Origin: Mycteria americana
Taxonomy: Eukaryota; Chordata; Aves; Ciconiiformes; Ciconiidae
Direction: 5' to 3'
Length of the DNA stretch: 64,000 nt
Assembly: GCF_035582795.1 (NCBI RefSeq)
Contig: NC_134367.1
Location: 52,235,562-52,299,561 of the forward strand
The notes under the pieces: model-generated
What the model was told of the DNA's origin: nothing
Databases searched by the model: none
The model's input: only the letters and a program-made list of their open reading frames with translations
Made by a program: the position numbers and the translations under genes
Shown here: positions 15,001 through 27,000 of the stretch, piece after piece
Layout: each line of letters opens with the position of its first letter
Numbering within the stretch: the stretch's first letter is position 1

Positions 15001-18000
15001 ATGTCCATTGTTAATGTCTCTGTCTGAGGACTGAGAACACTCACGCCGTTCCTGACAGATGTTGGTCTAACCCCAGCCCTGAAAAAGCCTAGTGAAGGTG
15101 ACTTTACAACTTTGTGGGTTATCTGTTCCAGTTCTTCACTACACTTATGGTCAGAGTTCATTTCCTTGCATCTAGTCTGTCTTCTATACTATAAATTAAA
15201 TTATTTGTCCTATCTTTGGTAGAAATAGATAATAAGTAACTACTTCTTTCTAATACTCTTCTACAGAGAAGATAATAGTCTGTGTTTCTCTTATATACAA
15301 TGGTCTTATTAGTACATCCATAATATTTGCTTTTGCACAATAGCATCACATTTATTGCCTCAGTTTATGACTAACTAAAACCCCACAGATTGCAGATTGA
15401 CTGCAGTACTGAGGTCTAGCCAACTATTTCACATTGTAGTTGTTCATTAGGTTTCCTCCCTAACTGTAGTATTTCACACTTATTTCTACTCAATTTCATC
15501 CTAACAACTTATCAAGAAATCAAAGTCTGTTCTCCAAAGTTCTTTCTACCTATCCCAGTTCAGTGCAAACTGCACATCTTATAAGCTTTTTTTTCAGTTT
15601 CATCATCTCAACCTCTACCTGGGCCAGTGATAGACCCCTATGTTGTTTTAATGTATTAGTGGACCACTAAGTATGTTCACTAATACATTCATCATTAGTG
15701 AAGCATAAGTAAGACCTACCAACTAGTGGAACATGTTGATAGTGTTGAAGTTTGGTGTACATCTTGAAGGAATTTAATCTAAACAACTTTCCATTAGTTT
15801 GCTTACGAGAAATCCATGTAAGATCGTATAATGATTAAAGATATCACATTTTTTGCTTTTCCCTTCACAGCAGTAACAAGTTTGTTACTCTAGCAAAGGA
15901 CATTATACCAGTTTTACACAATTTTATCTGTAGGTTTATCTAATCCATAGGGAAATTGAAGGGCATAAATAAACAGTAATAGTCAAGTGTGTGGCAAACA
16001 TGAGGCTTTTGCAGTTGCTTGTGCCAGGAGATTAAAAAAAAAAAAAGAAAAAAGAAAAGAATTAATTATTGCTTTGGACCTGTTCTGTATTTCTTGGGGA
16101 ACAAAAAAAAAGATACATAGTAAATCCAACTTTTCCTGGACACAACAAAGAAAGAAAAAAATAATGTCACAGCTGCAGAAATTAAATAGGTGATAAAGCA
16201 AAATGATGGGCTAATTATTGTGTATATAAATCTGCAGGCAATGAAGCAGGTGAGGAAGGAAGTCTATTGGAGTGGAAGGCAATGGATGCAAAGAGCAGAT
16301 TTCTTATGGGACTGCATGCTAGAATGGACTCTGGTAATGCTGATTATACACTGGGCTCTTCAAATAATTGACTTCAGAGATTTAGGAAGCGTCTGTGATG
16401 GCAGGTATGGTTTCACTTTTAAAACTCAAAGTGGATTACTTTATCTTGACTCCAGAGTAGAAACAACACCTACAGATGACAACTTTGTATCATTGATTTC
16501 AGTATGAATTTCAGAACTTGGGGATATGTTGTAGCAAACCTTGTGCCCACCTCCATACAATAAATCTGAAACTAAAAAAAAAAATGAAAACAGTGCAAGA
16601 TATTTTAAAAAATCTTTTGTTATGCATAATCATATTATTTTGCTTTTTCTTACTTCTAAAGGATGAAGCATTATATCCTTATACGCTCCAACTCTTTCCT
16701 CTGCATTTTCAAGAAAATCTTCAGGCCTCTGCACTAATTGATGCAAAAATTCTGACATCATAAGTGGATCTTCTGCAGTCTGTAGAATGAAAAGTTAAAT
16801 AAAAAAGATACAGAAATGAAATAATGTACTAAACTAATTTTTGTCTTTACTCAAAGGTGAATAAAGTAGCTTTCCAGAGATTAGTCCAGTGATAGCTGAC
16901 CGTGATCCTATCCTGATGAAGTGTAATTTCTGCAAATTGAGAGGAATGTGCCTAGAACTTGCATTGATAAATCTCTGGCCAGCATTATAAACCAGAAGAA
17001 TTCAACCTGAATTCAAAATTAATACCTTCATGAAAATGAAGAAAATCCATTTGTAGTAGTCTAACACCAAAACCAGAAAACAAGATAGTATCCTGCAAAT
17101 ACTAGTAAAACTTGCTACAATAAACAGAAATTAAGAACTCTTTTATTTGCTTCAACCAAGAAACAGACAATATAGAGTTACCATTCTGATGATACACTCT
17201 TTTAACTTATGGCAAGAAACAGTTCAGTGACTTCTTAGTTGGAGACTGAATCCAGGTTAAGCTATGCAATAATCACCATTCGTTGTCATTTAAACCTACT
17301 ACTTAAGTATTATCCCACATCTCTTAAAGCAGAACAGAAACTGAATTAAGATTAAAGTTGAGCAAAAAAATTCATAATGTAGTATGGTGATATTTTAGAA
17401 TATTGGATTTGTTCTGCTTTGTCTAGAGTACATTATACTACTTTGCACTGTTTAGAAATAAGCAATATTTACCTCCTCTTCTTCCTGCTCTTCATCATCT
17501 TCTTCATGCTGATCTTTGTCTTTCTTATGCTTTTCAATAACATTAGGATCCCACTGGTTCCTCTGATACACCTGCCCTGAATCAGGGTGTTGCCTTTGTC
17601 CTGATATTCTTTGGCATAAGTCATAATCTGAACACTAGCAAGGAATAATTAAAAGGAAATCATGTGTTTATTGTACTGCTATAATAATATTATTTTTCCT
17701 GAAACTGCAGAATGGGGGGTAGGAATCTGTTTGGCAAATACGTGGATTCATAAACATCTTCTCCAATAACATTCTGCGTAAACGCAAAATTTTCAAAAGC
17801 AGCAAATATTAAAGAAAGACTTAATTAAACACTTGCATAGTTCTTCCCCATCAGCATTTTACATTCCATACCAGGAGTGTAGCCACTACCTGAGCACCTT
17901 TTACCATGCAAGTTATACCTTGTAGTATAACAAGTGTAGGTGTAGTTTATGGATAAAAGTATTTTGCAGACAGGCTTGTGACTGCTCTTGCAGTAATGCC

Positions 18001-21000
18001 AAAGTGGTTTGGACTTGAGCAAGATTAAGTCAATTTTACTAGGTGCCTCTGACCTCTCAGAGCTTTACTATTACCCAAAAGCATAGTGCCATTGTGTCAG
18101 AGGCTAAAGGAGTCAGCACTTTGGAGCTCTGGAAGAGTAAGCAATGGTCTTTCCATAAAAGGCCCTGCAGACACAAGTTTAGTTTAACATTAAACACAGA
18201 TAAATCTGGATGTGGTCTGTGGTGGTAAAATTTTAATATTTAAGATTTGAGAGGTCTACCTAAGAAGTTTATCCTAACTAAAACATTGCTAACTAAACAT
18301 CCTAACTAAAACATTTACCCTAACTAAAACATTCCTTTCAACTAAAAGCTAACAGTCTGTGACTGTTTCCACCTCCCCACTTCTGAGCTAAGATAATACT
18401 TGGTGTGCCACTCCTATAGGCTCCACCAAGAGCCTTCTTTCTACATTGTCACATTATGTACTGTTTGACTCCTTCTTAGAATTGTGGCTGTTAGCAAGCT
18501 GCTTAAGGAGTCCATCCATTCCAGGGATGGATACCTGACTTTGTTAACACTGAAAGGATTGTTTTTCCTCACCTCTTTCTCTTTTTTTCTGAAACAAAAA
18601 GCTGGCTGGGTCTCTGTAATAGTTTAGCAGAGAACAGGGGAGCAGAGAGGGAGATGCTGTCTGAATGTTTGCTCACTGTGAGTGTAGTTAATAAAACTTT
18701 TATCTGACCTGTCCTAAATTGTACTTGCATTGATATGCACTTGGAGTCCCAGATCTCCAACAGGTCTTAAGATGGGTGTCTTAAAACTCTACTGTGGAAT
18801 TGGGGGTGGGGCACAACAAAATAAATAATCATTCTTCCTTTCTAAATCACTAACACCCTTCAAACATATATGAAAACCTGAGATAACAAGAAAATATTGT
18901 AGTTGGTAAGGCCAAATTGTTACAGAAATGGCAAATTGATTTCTACAGAAAATATAGAGCTTTTGAGATCGCATTGCTAGCAACAGGCACACTACACTCA
19001 TTTTGAGATCGCATTGCTAGCAATAGGCACACTATACTCATTTCCTGAGGTATCCCTTAAAGTATTACAATACTTCAGGATATTTCTATATTTCTACGGT
19101 GAGTCATACAGCTGACATGACTACTATATGACATAGCACATTTTGAAATAGGGAAGGAGAAATTTGATCAGATATGGTTCTTTTTTCAAAGGTGCATCTT
19201 CTGTCCTTTTTCTTGGAGAGACAAAATTTCTCTAAATTCATCTGCTAATAACAGTATTTCACTATTTCCAGAGTTTTCTTCCTTTCTTTTTGATGTAATG
19301 AAAATGGTTACAATTCTGACATATCTGTGAAAACAGCTTGAACCCACTGAAATCAAAGGCAAAATTATTCATTTGACTTTGGGGCAAGGATTTTTAATGA
19401 GCATTCAGTCTCAGTCTTCTTCCCAGAGGAGAAGATGATGTAACTACATGAAGTCAAGAATTCTGTTTTCTTTCTAGTGTAGTATCTAGTGTAGTATATA
19501 AATAATATCTATTTGTACTGTTGCACATGAAACTACACAATGTATATTCTCAAGAACTGGGATTTCTCATTATCTGGTATTTAAATAAAGATTTACTTTC
19601 TGTAGCTGGAAAAAATCAAAACTGCTTGAAAAGCAGCACAAAAATATGTTTCTCTGATGTTTTAAGATCTTTCCATGAGCATATAAAAAAAAGGTTTGAA
19701 GTAGGCATTCACAAATTTTCATTATGCATGGTCAAACAGATTAAGTCTCAAAAGTATGGAATGTAAAGAACCTTGTCATTAAAACAAACATGGACTTAAA
19801 TCTGGCAAAGTGATAGACTACGTCCATGCACTGAAGCTTAGCATCTGACAAACCACATAGATATGACAACTAGAATCAAAATCCCAATGAGAATGGAGCA
19901 CAACACCAGAGGCTGGTTATTCAGAGTTGCCTTGGCAGCTCGTTCTGCACATTCAGAGTGAATAGGCAGCTCATTCTGCACACTCAGAGTGAAGACAGAA
20001 ATAATCCAGTTGATAATAAATAAAACATTGCAAGAGGAAGGGCCTGAACCCTTGTTCATGATTATACATACCTTTACTTTGTCTGCATGGAGTCTAGCAA
20101 AGTTTGGTGTGGGCCAGCTAGTACTCTCCCTGGTGAATAGCTGGGCACAATCCAGAGAATGGCACAGGCCTAGGGCCTTTCCCAGTGGGCAGTTTGGACA
20201 CGGCCAACCCATTCTGACTAACAAGACAGGTTAGCTGTGTTCTGCCAAGCCAGTTGGCCTGACACCTGAGGAGTTGCTCTTGCCTTGTTTTATTTACCAA
20301 TATGGATGTAGCCAGCAAGTCCATTCTTTTAAGTTACATTGAGAAAGTCCTCTTAATCCTACACTAACAATGATTTATGTTTCTCTGGTTATATCAGAGT
20401 CACTTTTGTAAAGTATCTGGTATGTCACATTACTACTCATGAAAAAACTGAGATTCGTAAATGAGATGAATTAATAAAGACTAAGAAGCAGTTTCACAAT
20501 TAGTGAGTAAAAAATAAAACAGTTTGCTTTCTAACTTCTATATGTGAAAAGTTTCTTCCTGAAATACATGAATGGCAGATGTAAATGTATCCAAAATCCC
20601 ATAATAGTCATGTTATTCAAAGTTTTCTTTTCCTGAAAACCTCTATCTTCTAATTGGTAGAGGTGCAAAGACTGTAACTGCTACTGAAGTTTTAAGAAAT
20701 GTTTGTTATTTTACAATGAGGAGTGCTTATAATGGAACAAACTAGCGTAATTCCATTCCAATATAAAAGAGAACAATTTATTAGTCCTCAATAAATACTG
20801 TACTCAAATGCACAGGGGAAAATATTATCTTTTGACTTATGCAGCATATGAGTCTACTAATAATTAGGAAAATGACTAGCAAGTTACTGAAGATTACATT
20901 ACCTTAATGTTAATCAGGAAATCTGGTTTTAATTTTAGATTCTTTATTTTCTCTATTTGCTGTGAAACAGTCATGTATTCCTCTGAGAGAGAAGGAAATC

Positions 21001-24000
21001 CACTGAGAACATAGCCTGCCGAATACATTTTGTTAAATACATTTTTTAGAAGGTTATGTCAAATATAGGACTAGTTATACTCATCTCCTTTAAAGAAGAA
21101 TTATTACCACTACCAATACTATTCTCATCTAACTTACTCTCAGTGACAAAATGCAAAGGGAATAAACAATGTTGTAAGAAAAAAAAAAAGACCGTAATAC
21201 TTTGCATTTTAAATAATCTGTTTTCCTTCTTTTTCATTATTTTAAATGTTTAAAATATTTTTGCTGGTGTTTTTTGTTGTTGTTATAGAAGTATTCAAGC
21301 AAAAAAAAAATCTGTTTTTAAATCCTGAAACTTTTCTAACTGGATAATATTGTCAAATGAGAGTCATAGCAACACTTAAAATTTGGGGCAAATTCATTTT
21401 CTCAAAATTAACACAACATAGGATCGGTGTGACACTTTCTGATCTCTCATATTGGTAAATTAATCCCTAAATACACTCTCAGTTTACAGATATTCCACAA
21501 CCTGATGAGCACAAGAAAAGATGCTACCGTCAAATACAAAATGAATTGTAATTGACCAGTAATGGATGCAAAGTGCGTCAAAATTATAGCTAGCTCATTC
21601 TAAGAAGTTTAGGCTATAAATATACTTACCAAAATGAGCAACTTCTGGTGACTCAATCTTTTTCAGAATCATTTCTGTAACCAGTTCTTCAGAAATACTT
21701 TGACCTTTAAAAAGCAATTCTTGACACTATCGTAAAATGCAAAACATAGTATTATATAATATGTATTTGTCAAGAATGTGACAAAACTTACTAGAAGATT
21801 AGACCTTTACCTTAAGCCCATACTCTGTTTCTTCATTAATATTCATTTGAATTACTTCCAAAGCTGAGAAAGCACATCAGACAGAATAAAATAATTAATT
21901 AAAAGTATTTTATATACAGACATGTCATGCAGAGATACATACATTCACACACACACATATGAGTATGTATGTGTGCTCCAAGCAACCAGACTATTTTGAA
22001 ATGAACAGCCATTATATTTAGGGCCATTATTATATTTTGTCCATCCAGAACTTGGTGCCTTCTAGCAATGTCTGGGTAGATGTTTTTCCCTACGATTTAG
22101 CCCTATATGTACTACAGACAAATGCACAACAGCAGCTTTGCAGGATTATTTTAACTACTGATTTATATCAAATTAGCATTACTGCTGTGTAAGCCAGAGA
22201 TGAGTATTTGAGCTCCAACACTTCCCAAATTTTAAAAGAAAGTTTTAGAAAAAGAACTGTTTAGACACACAAAAACAGTTGTGTGTCTAACGGGCTTTTA
22301 AAAAAAGGCTTTAAGGGCTTTTAAAAAAGCCTTTATAAACCTACTCCTTATATAGTCTCATTATCTAAAATTAGATAAACATTCAGTTTGACACCCATCA
22401 AATTCAAAGGCCTACCCTCTGTCTCTGTGGACAGTGACATCATAGCAGAATGATCCTGGAAGTCTTTCACATTTCTACACCATTGAAATAAGCAGACACT
22501 CACAAAAGTTTTCAGGAACGACCCTTAAGGCTACATCTATATTATTAATAAGCCAGGCCAGGGGAAGGTCTTGAAGCCAGGTGGCTCATGCCTATATAGC
22601 TAAAATTTTTCTCCGCAAAACATAGTGGCTGTTTTCAAACTGCTCCTAGTAGTAATGATGACTGTCACGCATACTATCCATCATACTATAAATGGGTGTT
22701 TGGGAGAGCGCTACTTGCCACGGTCCCAAACCGAGACAGGGACTGTATTAACAAACAACACAGACAACTGAAAATCAGCCCTGTTTTATTTATGAGTATT
22801 GACCTATTCATTGGATAAATGGATAGAAAGTATTTTGTTAAATTAAAAAGACAGTGAACACCTTTCCTATTTAATAATGCTCTAACTTTGATTATTTTTT
22901 AAATCAATAACACAGCACAGGACAGATATTGATGCATTGGAGCAAGTCCAGTGGAGGGCACCAAGACGATTAAAAGTCTTGAACCTACTAGGAGAAGCCA
23001 GAAGAACTGGCCTTGTTCAGCCTGGAGAAAACAGGACAGGTCTTATTGCTGTCTAAAACTACTTAATGGGAAGGCACAAAGACAGAACCACTGTCTTCAC
23101 AGAAGTTCAGATAGGAGAGGAAGCAACAGACACAAGTAGGAACATGAGAAATTCCAGTGGGGTAATTAGGAAGCAATTTTTCATCATGAAGGTGGCAAAA
23201 CATTGGAAAGTGTTGCCCAGAGAGGTGGTGGAGTCTCCATCCTTGGAGATACTCCAGTCTCAACTGGACACACCCCTGAGCAACCTTCTCTAGTTGTCCC
23301 TGCTTTGACTGGAAGGTTGGACTCGATGACCTCTGGAGGTCCTTTCTGAGCTATATTATTCATGTTTCTGTACGTTGAATTTCTTTGTTTCCTTCTTTTT
23401 GATGCGGAAAATGAAAAAAACCCTATTAGCATAAGTTGAAGGAATGTGTGCGTGTGTACACGTGTGGGCACACTAGACAAAAGGAGATTAAAAGAAATAT
23501 CGTAAGCAAAAGAAGAAAAGAATAATTCTCTGAATCTACTAGAAATAAGGCATAAAAATGCAGTAAGTGAGATTTACATCAGTCATTAAGAAAAACTTTC
23601 TAATGGCAAAGACTGTGTTGCAGAGATAGACTGCCTAGAGATTTTTGAAAACGAATTTGATAGACAGTTGTCAGTAATGGTTTAAATACATTCAAACAGT
23701 GTGGATTGGCTTAAGTACATTTCTAAGGTCCCTTCCGATTTTGGTCTGATCTATGTTTTGGAGCGGGTATTAATTTTTTGTTAGATGATCCTATGAATTA
23801 AAAATTCTATATTTACATAAGTCCAAAAAGCACTTTACTAAAACTGAATTTTACCATATTATAATTCCAAATCTTCAACATAAGATAAAGATACTTAATT
23901 TGATAAATAAGCTTGTGTATTCACAGGAATATGAAGTGTTACACCATCCACCAGAAGGCTTTTATTAGAACAATAAAAAATACTATGGAGCACATTTAAA

Positions 24001-27000
24001 AGAAAAAATGTAATGAAAATCGATATATAAAGAGTTAGTTCATAATCAGAACAACTGTACACATATATACCATAAAATCAGATTTATAATTTGGTGTCTC
24101 CAAAGAGGCACTCAGGAAATTGCTTCATAGTTAAGGTTATTATGTGCTTTCTTTTCTTCTCGTTGAAAAGATGATATTAGCCTTCAAACTGGTAGGACAA
24201 ATCTGGTGGAAAAGTTTTATTTTTTCATAAAACTTAAGTGAATGAATCAAGATTTGTAAATTCTAATGTCACGGATACAAAAATATTACCAGGGCTTTAA
24301 AAAAATTACAGATTTTAATATTTTTTTAGTTACTGCTGACAAAATTAGTACAAAAGAAAACTGCCAGAGATGTAATTATTTTTTGTAGGAACCTACTTTC
24401 TTGCTGAGATGCCTTGAAATGAAAAAAAAATCTCTAGGAATGTGTTGATAGGGAACAAGATAACATTGTAAGCAACAAATTTTACTCTACAGATCTTCAA
24501 AAATCTTTGATGAGAAAGACTGTCAGAAATGGAGCTGGATACCTTAGAAAATGAAATGGTATCTTGTATTCTGGTAAATGCCTGGAGGGAGAAATTAACT
24601 ACATCTTCTGAAATAAGCCATTGGATATTTTTGTTTTAGAAATTTGAAAGTGCCAGCTCCTATTCCTTCCATTATTACTTATACAGATACAAAAGCTACG
24701 CTTGTTTCCTGGAGTACATCCCCCCCCTTGTATTAGGCACTGCACAAACAGAAAGGAAAGATCCTGCTATTTTTTCATGGTCTGTACTGGAAAATCTCTG
24801 TGCTCTCTGGAGTTGAATGAGTTGCCTCCATGTGAACAAGAAGGGTCACATGAATCACCTTACAGGATTGGGAATCGAACTTGATTATTATGTGTTACGT
24901 ATATCCCCTTCTGGGGAAAAAAAAAAAAAAAAAAAAAAAAAAAGTGGTTTTCTAAGCCTCTCTATAACTAAAAGGCCATTTTTCAGCAATTGCATTTCTG
25001 GCAAAATGGTTACTTGGTCCTTATCAGTAGTCTTTACTGCAATCGGAAACATGTCATTTTGAATTACAGGGAACAGCAAGGATATTCTAAACCAAAAGAT
25101 ATTATGAAGCCAATGCAATGTTCGAAATATAGTGTATGTTTACCTTCTATGAAAATGCATTTCCATATTTGCGCTAGTTTTCTAGCTAATGTTTTCTTTC
25201 CAGAACCCTTAAAATGAAAAATACACATTTAAAAGAAAAAGAGGCAGAAGGAAAAAAAACTCAAACATATTACACAATAAAGAATATATTTTCATATGAT
25301 AAAAACAATTAAAAGCTACCATCAGGATTAGGGCCTCCGAGTTATGCACTGGGCAAACACAAACACTCTTTTTAATACCATCCTCTACTTTATACTGCCT
25401 AGCATTGCTAATATACTGCTACTGTCCTTTGCAGTTAATTATTTCCAAAGTAATTATACTGACTTTGTTTCTGAGTAACTCTATCTAAAACTCATCTATG
25501 ATTTGCACATAAATTCCTATGAGAAACTCTTTAGGACTGAAATTTATCTTCAGTCTCAAAGCAAATTATGACACAAACCTGTTCAGCTGTTTCCGAGTAA
25601 GATACATAGGAATAGTATTCTTTGACTAAAACAATTAATACATAAGAACTGCCCTTGTTAGTCCACAAATCTGGTTTAGATACTGACAAAATGTTTATCT
25701 TATCGCTTACATTAATCCTGAGGAACTAACATAACCAAGAGTAACGAGGCCTGTAAGAGTACAGTGGGATGGGATTTTGCAAATTTTTGCAAAACTCACC
25801 ATCTTCCACCCATAGGATTATGCCCTTTTTTCAAGGAGATACAAGAAGACCTTTTTTGACCGTCTGTTTGCCCTACAAATTTTGTAATTAAAAAATAGTA
25901 AAAAACCACAAATAAATCACATTCCCAGTTAACAGTGTATGAGCAAACACTCCAGCTCACTCATACCTTACATCTTACAGGTGTGATGAGAATATATATA
26001 TTTGGTTTTGCTTTAATGGGACTATGTTTCTAACTTAAAAGAAATATCTTAAATAAGATAGATGCTCTACACATCAGCCATATAAATGAAAGATATTATC
26101 ATAAAAATAGAATATTTAATTCCCTGCCCTCTTGGCCAGGCCTGTGCAATTTCAACCCCTTGTTAAAATTTATATTAATATCAAACATTTACTGAAGGCA
26201 ATGATTTCAGATGAGAAAATCTATTTCTTATATGTTTTTTGCATTGTCTTTCAAGGAGTATTTTATGCTGGCTTCATCTATAAAAATGTAAAGTTACCTT
26301 TTTCATGTAAGGTTAGAAATTTGACATTTGTTTAAAACTAGGTGAGCCAGTCCACTGTAGTTTTCTACTGAGCTGAATGAACTCTTTCAGGTCTCATGCT
26401 GATCATGAGGCACACTTGTTGGCTATCACCTTATACAGTCTCACTGTAATGTTCGCATCTCATCCACTTGCAGGACACCGCCCTGCCTCCTTTCTCAGTT
26501 TGGTCAGATGTAAAGATTTGCAGCCAAGCATTACCCAGCAATTGGAGCCAAGGAGTAAGAAAGGATGCAGACCTGTGCAAACACTAGGGACTGGGAGCCT
26601 TGCAGCCTGGTGAAAGTCTTTGAAGAAAGGAAATGTAGCTGTATCTTAGCACTATGGCAGTGATTTGGGGCTTGATTTGGTGGGTCAACTGGCACTGAAG
26701 TTTGCATTGGTTGCTAGTTCTAGGTGCACACCATTTATCTCTCTACCTACTAGGGAGCGCAAAGCAGATTTCCATACAGTCATTTCAGGCTCTGTTGTGG
26801 TACCTAATGGAAGCACACACAAATGCAGAGGGCAAGCTGCTAGAGGACCTTGTGTGCACAGTGGAAGTGGGGTGCTCTGAAGGCACCTTTCATGGGTAAC
26901 CGCAGTGTTCAAAAGGAAAGCAGCTTTCAGGGCACCAGTGGTGTGTTTGAGCACATACCAGATTCAGTATAGACATAAGGCAAACTTGCACCAAAAAAGA

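Larger units (their letters stand above)
17635..20902 (-). other. AK9: AK9 intron 6 (3.3 kb)
   Basis: Carries three tandem arrays described separately (18272-18333, 18961-19040, 19934-19995) and a 128-codon minus-strand open frame of unknown meaning (19838-20224). No transposon is recognised with confidence. Intron 5 (21016-21629) has only short A runs. Intron 4 (21727-21810) is 84 bases. Confidence 0.55.
21864..25143 (-). other. AK9: AK9 intron 3 (3.3 kb)
   Basis: Contains a short CA/TG tract near 21949, the fold-back cluster, two CR1 fragments and a 27-base A run (24917-24943). The rest is unremarkable AT-rich sequence. Confidence 0.6.

Noticed and set aside
22951..23480. Several open frames of 60-98 codons around 23 kb
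   Set aside because: They are frames through the CR1 fragment and its flank, not genes.
24917..24943. Poly-A run as the tail of a processed pseudogene
   Set aside because: No gene-like sequence precedes it and no flanking target duplication was found.
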